From assembly GCA_964467705.1 (NCBI GenBank), contig CAYXUZ010000001.1:55365-119364 (forward strand): 64,000 bases of DNA. Reading direction: 5' to 3'. The notes beneath the pieces are model-generated. The model was not told where the DNA came from and did no database searches. It saw only the letters and a list, made by a program, of their open reading frames with translations. Source of the DNA: CAADGU01 sp964467705 (GTDB lineage: Bacteria > Chloroflexota > Anaerolineae > Promineifilales > Promineifilaceae). This document shows, one piece after another, positions 58,905 through 64,000 of this stretch. Every line of letters begins with the position of its first letter. The first letter of the stretch is position 1. Position numbers and translations under genes: made by a program.

Positions 58905-59378
58905 TCACAACTTCTTCTCAAAACACCGACTTTCTGGGTTTTGCGCATAAATCCCGTAACATGGGATGGGCACATAACCCGCTTTTTCATACAGCGCCAC
59001 CGCTTCCGGTTGACGAATGCCGGTTTCCAGCCGGGTAACGTTAAAACCATCCGCCGTTGCCAACTCTTCTAACCGCGTCAAAATCTGGTGAGCAATGCCT
59101 TTGCCCCGCATGTTCGGATTCACATACATCCGCTTTACTTCCGTAGCACCCTCATCAATGGGGCGTATGGCTCCACAGCCCACGGGCTGCCCATCCAGCC
59201 AGGCCACCACAAATTGCACACCGTCGCTGTTCACATTGTGCAGTTCGGGCATACGGGTTACATCTACAGCGACATTTGGGTCATAACGCTTTTCCAATTC
59301 GAGCGTCAGCGCGGCCATGAGCTGCCGGGCGGTGGCGCTGGTAGGGTCTTCGTTCGTAATGGTCACGGCCGTCATCAT
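58905..59378 (-). CDS. GNAT acetyltransferase
   Basis: 157 residues. LMAALTLELEKRYDPNVAVDV, FVVAWLDGQPVGCGAIRPIDEGATEVKRMYVNPNMRGKGIAHQILTRLE (acetyl-CoA loop RGKGIA) and AVALYEKAGYVPIPCYGIYA. It belongs to the broad group of GNATs with PVGCGAIR and EVKRMYV motifs. Its ATG overlaps the argC stop (TGATG), so it is translated with argC. Whether it acts in arginine synthesis is open. Confidence 0.9.
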   Translation of the reverse strand: MMTAVTITNEDPTSATARQLMAALTLELEKRYDPNVAVDVTRMPELHNVNSDGVQFVVAWLDGQPVGCGAIRPIDEGATEVKRMYVNPNMRGKGIAHQILTRLEELATADGFNVTRLETGIRQPEAVALYEKAGYVPIPCYGIYAQNPESRCFEKKL

Positions 59379-60385
59379 CACACCAACCCCGTTGTTTCAT
59401 CCAATCGAAACATCACATTCATATCCTGCACCGCCTGCCCCGCTGCGCCCTTGATCAGGTTGTCAATCGCCGAGGTGATGATCAGGGTGTTGCCTGCCTG
59501 TTCCAGACCAATTACGCATTTGTTGGTGTGGGTAACGTGCGCCAGCGTTGCCAACTGACCCGGCGGCAGCACACACACAAACGGTTCGCCAGCATACAGT
59601 TCTGTGTACAAAGTAGCCACGTCACCCATCGTCCAGTCGCCAGCGATGGTGACGTAGATGGTGGAAAGAATGCCACGCGGCACAGGCAACAGGTGCGGCG
59701 AGAAGATGAGCGGCGGCGCATCTGTCTGCCACCACTGCATCACCTGCTCCATCTCCGGCAAGTGGCGGTGCGCCCGACCGATTTTGTACGGGGCGAAATT
59801 GTCAGCCACGTTCATAAAGTGAGTGGTATCGCTGGCCTGCCGCCCCGCGCCGGAAACACCCGATTTGCTGTCGGCAATGATGGGACCGGTGAGGGGGAGG
59901 TGATCTGTCAAAATCGGCCGCAACCCCAACAACACACTCGTCGGATAACAACCCGGTACGGCTACCAGATCAGCTCCCGGCAGCTGCTCCCGCGCCCATT
60001 CGGTCAGACCGTATACGGCCGTACCCAACAACTCCGGCGCGGGGTGTTCATGTCCATACCATTGCGCGTAGACAGCAGGATCGGTCAGGCGAAAATCGGC
60101 ACTCAGGTCAATGACTTTGCCGCCAGCGTTAAGGGCGCGCACGGCCGTTGCCGCCGCTGCCGCATGAGGCAGGCACAAAAAGACCACATCTACCGCGTCG
60201 AGGGGCGCATCCGCCTCGTCAATCAGCGGCAGGTGTGGCGCTTGGGGATACACATCCGTCAGCCACTTGCCCGCAAAACTATGCGAGGTGACAAATTGCA
60301 CCTGCACATCCGGGTGTTTCGCCAGAATCCGCACCAACTCATACCCCGTATACCCCGTCACGCCAAAAATCCCTGCCTGAATCAT
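59378..60385 (-). CDS. argC: N-acetyl-gamma-glutamyl-phosphate reductase
   Basis: NADPH-dependent third step of arginine synthesis. 335 residues. Rossmann start AGIFGVTGYTGYELVRILAKHP, VFLCLPHAAAA, DLSADFRLTD, active-site Cys in VAVPGCYPTSVLLGL, SKSGVSGAGRQ and APYKIGRAHRHLPEM. This is the first gene of the arginine run; its 5' side has a hairpin and a terminator-like stem. ATG 60385. Confidence 0.96.
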   Translation of the reverse strand: MIQAGIFGVTGYTGYELVRILAKHPDVQVQFVTSHSFAGKWLTDVYPQAPHLPLIDEADAPLDAVDVVFLCLPHAAAAATAVRALNAGGKVIDLSADFRLTDPAVYAQWYGHEHPAPELLGTAVYGLTEWAREQLPGADLVAVPGCYPTSVLLGLRPILTDHLPLTGPIIADSKSGVSGAGRQASDTTHFMNVADNFAPYKIGRAHRHLPEMEQVMQWWQTDAPPLIFSPHLLPVPRGILSTIYVTIAGDWTMGDVATLYTELYAGEPFVCVLPPGQLATLAHVTHTNKCVIGLEQAGNTLIITSAIDNLIKGAAGQAVQDMNVMFRLDETTGLV

Positions 60386-60404
60386 TTTCCGATCTCCACT
60401 TTAT

Positions 60405-60437
60405 AGACATCCGATTTCTCAAAGAGATCAGATGTCT
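60405..60437. repeat. AGACATCCGATTT hairpin, copy 3
   Basis: AGACATCCGATTTCT ... AGATCAGATGTCT, 20 bp upstream of the argC start. One mismatch relative to the other copies. Confidence 0.85.
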
Positions 60438-60452
60438 GCGTGTATCAAGTGC

Positions 60453-60494
60453 AAAAAAAAACCGCCAGACCCCTCAGGTGTGGGTCTGGCGGTT
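60453..60494 (-). terminator. Rho-independent terminator (or attenuator) 65 bp before argC
   Basis: On the minus strand: AACCGCCAGACCC, 9-nt loop, GGGTCTGGCGGTT, then a run of eight or nine T. A 13-bp perfect stem. It may end the GntR transcript, whose stop is at 60728. If the argC promoter lies in 60500-60720, it would be an attenuator for the arginine run. Confidence 0.85.
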
Positions 60495-60727
60495 GTGATT
60501 TCATCGTTTCACTGGTGAACTCATCCAACCTCAAAATCCAGACCTATGGCCTGGCTACGACGGCGGAAAAAACGAGGTGCTTGAATGTTCACAAAACTTT
60601 CCATCGTGCGCGGAATCGTAACAAAGAAACGGGTATCGTCAATAGCGATTGTGAAATTCAGACATTACCGCCAAAAAAAACCTGACTTAATTGGACAAAT
60701 TAACCGACCGTATTCATCGGGCATGGG
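60495..60727. other. 233-bp intergenic stretch upstream of the terminator, no gene seen
   Basis: No convincing reading frame. On the minus strand it would be the leader of argC if the promoter is here. I looked for a T-box sequence (TGGNACCGCG type) and did not find it. Nothing else recognised. Confidence 0.6.
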
Positions 60728-61528
60728 TTATAACGAAACGACGATGTGTGGAATTTCGCCAACGGCCGTCTGGCGCATAGCGGTTTCGGCTTCGGGTGGC
60801 AGGCTCATGCGGGTGCGCATCTGTGCCCGTGCCTGTGCCGGGTCGCGGGAGGCTACGGCCGTGAGCAACGTCTGGAAAAAGTCTGCTTCTCGCTGCCGGG
60901 CGGCCTCCAGGGTGGTCGCCGGTTCGTCCCAATAACGCAAATTACGCAGCGCCAATAACGGCTGCGCCAACAATTGCAACAGACGATTATGGCTGATCTG
61001 GAAGAGCATCTGTATCACTTCCCGCCCACTGGCCCACATCCGTTGCTGTTCTGCTTCCGGCATGGACTCGGCCGTCCACCAGGCGGTGAGAATTTCGTCA
61101 ATCACCTGCAAATTACGCGCAACCAGTTCACGCAGGGCGGCGATTTCTTCATCGGTGGCAGCGACGGCTGCCAGCGCACACACTTCCGGCAATAGCGCCT
61201 GTTCAAACTGCTCCACATCCCAGACGGTCGCTTCTACCCGGCGCAGGGCCAGCAGCAGGGCATCGCCAAACGCTTCAATTGGCGAATGGGTAACAAACAC
61301 GCCACGGCCGTGCTGCGCTTCTACCAATCCTTGGGCAGCTAACATGCGGGTGGCGTCGCGCACCACGGCCCGGCTGACGCCGAACGCCGTTGACATTTCC
61401 GGCTCGGTGGGCAGGGGCGCGCCGGGCACAAATTCGCCAGACAAAATAGACTCTTTGACCGCTTCGGCCACCTGCTCGGCCAGAGTTTGTTTCTTAACCG
61501 ATTTCAGAAAGGGTGTTTGTTGGTTCAT
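60728..61528 (-). CDS. GntR/FadR-family regulator
   Basis: 266 residues: winged helix (~10-75, TLAEQVAEAVKESILSGEFVPGAPLPTEPEMSTAFGVSRAVVRDATRMLAAQGLVEAQHGRGVFV) and an FCD-type helical ligand domain (EQFEQALLPEVCALAAVAATDEEIAALRELV ... HNRLLQLLAQPLLALR). FadR-type regulators bind small organic acids. ATG 61528 chosen; the frame reaches 61552. The start lies within the 3' end of the MFS gene (35-bp overlap), so the MFS exporter and the regulator are one unit. Confidence 0.93.
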   Translation of the reverse strand: MNQQTPFLKSVKKQTLAEQVAEAVKESILSGEFVPGAPLPTEPEMSTAFGVSRAVVRDATRMLAAQGLVEAQHGRGVFVTHSPIEAFGDALLLALRRVEATVWDVEQFEQALLPEVCALAAVAATDEEIAALRELVARNLQVIDEILTAWWTAESMPEAEQQRMWASGREVIQMLFQISHNRLLQLLAQPLLALRNLRYWDEPATTLEAARQREADFFQTLLTAVASRDPAQARAQMRTRMSLPPEAETAMRQTAVGEIPHIVVSL

Positions 61529-62783
61529 AGGAACTTGCCTGTCGCCTATCAATCTGGATATACAGGGCCGATGATACCACGACGACCAGACCGGCGACCA
61601 TCCAGGCGGCGCTGATTGAGTGCTGCTCGGCCAGATAACTGAGCAACACGCTGCCGATCATGGAACCAGCATATCCGGCTAATGATTGCACGGAGAGCAT
61701 CGCTGAACGGCGCGCCGCCGGAATTTCACGGTTCATCAGAGCAGCATGGGGAGAGTTGACCAGCCCCATGTTGAAATAGGTGAACCAGAAGAAGAGGGCA
61801 GCCAGGGGCACGGCCGTTTGCCCGGCGAGGATGAGCAGCGATAAACCAAACAATCCCTGGGCAATAGCCGCCACCAGCGCATACCGCTGGCGTAACCGGC
61901 GGCTGAGTGGTGTCGCGACCATGTTGCCGACCATGCCAATCCCAAAACTACCGGCCAGTAACACGCCAAAAACGAGGCTGTTTTGCGCCGCCCCACCCAA
62001 CAGCGCGGCAAAACGGGGCTGCCAGAACGTTTCCAGGGCCACCATCGCCAGACCAGCGGCCGCAGTGGTAGTGAGCAGCAGCAGGATGGTGGGATTGCGG
62101 CGGCTGAGTTGGAAGGCGTCTTGCAGGATGAGCGGCATCTGCCGGAAGCCGCTACGCCAGCTACTTTCAGAGCCAGACGGCCGTTGCTCGTGAATGAGCA
62201 GCGCGACCACCGGGAGCAAAATCAACTTGAGCACGAGTGAGAATAGGATGGGCATGGCGAGCGGGGTGAGTACGGCCGTGCCATCTTCCGGCAAATTGGC
62301 AAAAAGCTGCGGGATGGCCGAACCGGCCAATGTGCCTATGCCCAGCGCCAGCAAGGAAACCGTACCGGCTCTGGCTAATGGGGGCTGCAAATCAATCGTG
62401 GGGTCGGCCGTTTGCAGCGCATCTACAAACCACGCTTCCAGCGCGCCCGAGGCCAGTGCCCGGCTGACCCCATACAACGCCCACCCTAGCAGCAGCAGGG
62501 GAAATGTAAACGTGAACAGATGGATGATGCCGGTCACAGCCATCAACCCATAAGCCAGCAATGTCACTCGCTTACGGCCAATGGCGTCTGCCAGACCGCC
62601 GGTCGGCACTTCCAGCAGCACAATCGTCGCCGAGTAAACGGCCATCGCCAGCCCAATTTCAAAGAGGGTGATCCCCCGCGCCTGGTAAAGCAAGATGGAG
62701 AGCGCCAGGGGCAGGGCGGTAGCCAGCCAGAAGAGAAACAAAACGAGACTGTAGGCCCATTGAATAGATTTTGTGACTTTCAT
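61494..62783 (-). CDS. MFS transporter
   Basis: About 429 residues, 12 helices. Loop 2-3 motif GGLADAIGRKRVTLLAYGLMAVTG is the MFS A-motif; GWALYGVSRALASGALEAWFVDAL is a mark of the group near tetracycline- and multidrug-type exporters. In the second half, GIGMVGNMVATPLSRRLRQRYAL and PHAALMNREIPAARRSAMLSVQSLAGYAGSMIG. ATG 62783 (GAGGT upstream) or 62786. It precedes and overlaps the GntR gene. Confidence 0.9.
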   Translation of the reverse strand: MKVTKSIQWAYSLVLFLFWLATALPLALSILLYQARGITLFEIGLAMAVYSATIVLLEVPTGGLADAIGRKRVTLLAYGLMAVTGIIHLFTFTFPLLLLGWALYGVSRALASGALEAWFVDALQTADPTIDLQPPLARAGTVSLLALGIGTLAGSAIPQLFANLPEDGTAVLTPLAMPILFSLVLKLILLPVVALLIHEQRPSGSESSWRSGFRQMPLILQDAFQLSRRNPTILLLLTTTAAAGLAMVALETFWQPRFAALLGGAAQNSLVFGVLLAGSFGIGMVGNMVATPLSRRLRQRYALVAAIAQGLFGLSLLILAGQTAVPLAALFFWFTYFNMGLVNSPHAALMNREIPAARRSAMLSVQSLAGYAGSMIGSVLLSYLAEQHSISAAWMVAGLVVVVSSALYIQIDRRQASSYEPTNTLSEIG

Positions 62784-62790
62784 CATACCT

Positions 62791-62823
62791 CATCATGTCA
62801 TCATGTCATATGATGACATGATG
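62791..62823. promoter_or_regulatory. Inverted repeat upstream of the MFS gene
   Basis: Perfect 14-bp arms CATCATGTCATCAT (62791-62804) and ATGATGACATGATG (62810-62823), 5-nt spacer, immediately upstream of the MFS start. Likely operator for the co-encoded GntR regulator, or a hairpin in the leader. FadR-type sites are shorter, so assignment is open. Confidence 0.6.
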
Positions 62824-62872
62824 TATTTTAGATTAAATCGAGCTACCTGTCAATCTTGATGGATTTTCTTGC

Positions 62873-62901
62873 TTGACAAACTAATTAAATTAGTATATAA
62901 A
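62873..62901 (+). promoter_or_regulatory. Strong sigma70-like promoter of the MBL-TetR operon
   Basis: TTGACA (62873-62878), 17-nt spacer, TATAAA (62896-62901). The spacing and -35 are consensus. It drives the MBL gene at 62935. Confidence 0.85.
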
Positions 62902-62915
62902 CTAAATATATTAGT
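62880..62915. promoter_or_regulatory. Two tandem palindromic operators over the promoter
   Basis: ACTAATTAAATTAGT (62880-62894, perfect) fills the spacer; ACTAAATATATTAGT (62901-62915, arms ACTAA/TTAGT) follows the -10 box. The centres are 21 bp apart, two turns of DNA, so two dimers would bind the same face. The TetR-family protein encoded second in the operon is the obvious candidate. Confidence 0.8.
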
Positions 62916-62934
62916 TAGCGGGAGATTGCAGGCG

Positions 62935-63639
62935 ATGAAAATAACAGAGTATGGCGAAAACTTATGGCAGTTGACCCGGATGGGGATGTTTAACTGTTAT
63001 CTGGTACGTGAGGCGGATGGCCTGACGCTGATTGACACCGGCATGAGCGGCGGCGGCAAAGGGATTTTGCAGGCAGCACAGGGCATCGGCCAACCAATTA
63101 CGCGGGTGACACTAACCCACGCACATGGCGACCATGCCGGTTCGCTGGATGAGGTGTGCGCCCAACTGCCGGGGGTGGAGGTAGCGACGTCGCCGCGCAC
63201 GGCCGTGTTCCTGCAAGGTAATCGCACTCTGGAACCGGACGAACCGCAGGCCAAACTGCGTGGCAACTTTGTGAACCGATCTACCCAGGCCACCCGGCTA
63301 CTGCAATCGGGTGACACGCTCGGCTCATTGCGAGTGGTGGCTGCGCCAGGGCACACGCCAGACCAGATTGTGTTTTACGATGGACGGGACGGCACGTTGA
63401 TTGCCGGCGATGCTTTTCAAACACAGGGGGGCACGGCCGTAGCGGGCATCATACGCTGGTCATTCCCCTTTCCGGCGATGGCTACCTGGCATTTACCCAC
63501 AGCGCTGGCGACGGCCGTTGCCCTGCGCGCCCTCAATCCAACCCGGCTGGCGGTGGGGCACGGCCCGGTGCTGGCAGACCCCATCCCGGCGATGGTGGCG
63601 GCAATTCGCGTGGCGGAGGCAAAGGTCAATGGGCGGTAA
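62935..63639 (+). CDS. Metallo-beta-lactamase-fold hydrolase
   Basis: 234 residues, MBL fold: zinc motif LTHAHGDHAGSLDE (HxHxDH), later His in VAAPGHTPDQIVFYD, Asp in LIAGDAFQTQGG, and His in VGHGPV. This is the glyoxalase II/lactonase-like single-domain type; substrate unknown. ATG 62935 with GGAG and a purine-rich stretch upstream. It overlaps the TetR gene by 11 bp. Probable role is breakdown of a compound sensed by that regulator. Confidence 0.92.
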   Translation: MKITEYGENLWQLTRMGMFNCYLVREADGLTLIDTGMSGGGKGILQAAQGIGQPITRVTLTHAHGDHAGSLDEVCAQLPGVEVATSPRTAVFLQGNRTLEPDEPQAKLRGNFVNRSTQATRLLQSGDTLGSLRVVAAPGHTPDQIVFYDGRDGTLIAGDAFQTQGGTAVAGIIRWSFPFPAMATWHLPTALATAVALRALNPTRLAVGHGPVLADPIPAMVAAIRVAEAKVNGR

Positions 63640-64000
63640 ACGCAGATGGCTTAACCGGGAATTGGTTATTGGTCGGGCGGTGGAAATGGCAGATGAGATG
63701 GGCAGCGTGACGGCCGTCTCCCTCACCGCCCTGGCCGAATCACTCGATATTCGTGTGCCGTCCCTCTACAACCATGTTGCCAGCCTGGAAGATTTGCAGC
63801 ACGGCATGGCCGTAGCGGGTTCACGGTTGCTGTTAGCAGAATTACGGCAGGCGTCAACGGGGTTAGTGGGACGGCCGTCACTGGAAGCCATGGCCCACGC
63901 CTACCGCCAATTTGCCCAAACCCACCCCGGCGTTTACCCATTGACTATCCGCGCCCCAGAGCCAGACGACCAGGAATTGGGCACGTTGGCCCAAGAATTG
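63629..64000 (+). CDS. TetR-family regulator, 3' end beyond the window
   Basis: 124 residues visible, frame open to the last base. MGGKRRWLNRELVIGRAVEMADEMG ... VSLTALAESLDIRVPSLYNHVASLEDLQHGMAVAG is a TetR helix-turn-helix with LxVRxPSLYNHV as the recognition helix; the start of the ligand domain follows (LEAMAHAYRQFAQTHPGVYPL), of the type with WHG-like C-terminus. GGAGG (63615-63619) precedes ATG 63629. Autoregulation through the two operators at 62880-62915 is likely. Confidence 0.9.
   Translation, partial: MGGKRRWLNRELVIGRAVEMADEMGSVTAVSLTALAESLDIRVPSLYNHVASLEDLQHGMAVAGSRLLLAELRQASTGLVGRPSLEAMAHAYRQFAQTHPGVYPLTIRAPEPDDQELGTLAQEL

Noticed and set aside
60440..60685. 81-aa plus-strand reading frame before GntR
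   Set aside because: It runs through a perfect terminator stem and a low-complexity region, has no ribosome site and no family pattern.
60500..60720. T-box riboswitch upstream of argC
   Set aside because: The conserved TGGNACCGCG antiterminator sequence is not present on the minus strand.

Overview
The window reads as about 64 kb of a Chloroflexota chromosome, most like an Anaerolineae or Ardenticatenia-type filamentous or sludge lineage. This is inference from gene content: a single-chain alpha/beta 2-oxoacid dehydrogenase E1, Thr/Pro-rich linkers, GEVED-type surface protein, DUF5684 and DUF58 proteins, UbiA/MenA-type prenyltransferase, heme A synthase and an NrfHA nitrite reductase. Gene density is high on both strands. 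Two runs of N (3619-3628, 42641-42672) show that it is a draft scaffold. I saw no rRNA, tRNA, CRISPR array, phage or transposase.

Layout. 0-8 kb: surface-protein tail, transglutaminase-like membrane protein, HtrA-type lipoprotein protease, a DUF1028 gene broken by a gap, thioesterase, MFS exporter, heme A synthase. 8-14 kb: small unknowns, then a four-gene run of coiled-coil protein, membrane-anchored longin/roadblock-like protein, Ras-like GTPase and PAS histidine kinase. 14-20 kb: two DUF5684 membrane proteins, acetyl-CoA synthetase, TRAP transporter permeases, UspA. 20-28 kb: DNA methyltransferase, Ser/Thr kinase, NrfA/NrfH, a NarL/NarX-like pair, CBS protein, dihydroorotate dehydrogenase-like protein. 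28-36 kb: DsbA-like and VKOR pair for disulfide formation, CBS protein, DUF58, esterase, MenA-like prenyltransferase. 36-45 kb: E2/E1 of a 2-oxoacid dehydrogenase, ECF sigma and putative anti-sigma, small membrane proteins, reductase, Eis-like acetyltransferase broken by a gap, and a receiver-ParA fusion. 45.9-60.4 kb: a long minus-strand arginine region (argC, GNAT, argB, SGNH, GNAT, argD, GNAT, NAGS-argG, argJ, argH). It also carries a type II restriction-modification pair, a protein of four death-like effector-associated domains and a membrane-embedded M28 peptidase. 60.7-64 kb: GntR-MFS pair and an MBL-TetR operon with tandem operators.

Two genome-scale patterns stand out. The palindrome ACGGCCGT occurs about 135 times by eye, where about 1 to 2 are expected from base composition. 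It lies mostly inside genes, read as Thr-Ala-Val, (Tyr/His/Asn/Asp)-Gly-Arg or x-Arg-Pro-x, which recalls the cyanobacterial HIP1 element. It is missing from some genes, including both DNA methyltransferases and the acs-TRAP block. In addition, the gaps between genes are filled by about ten families of short inverted repeats built from a small set of words. Some of these words also appear inside genes (E2 linker, argD, argJ, NAGS-argG junction).

All names are read from the sequence by eye and memory of families. No search was run.
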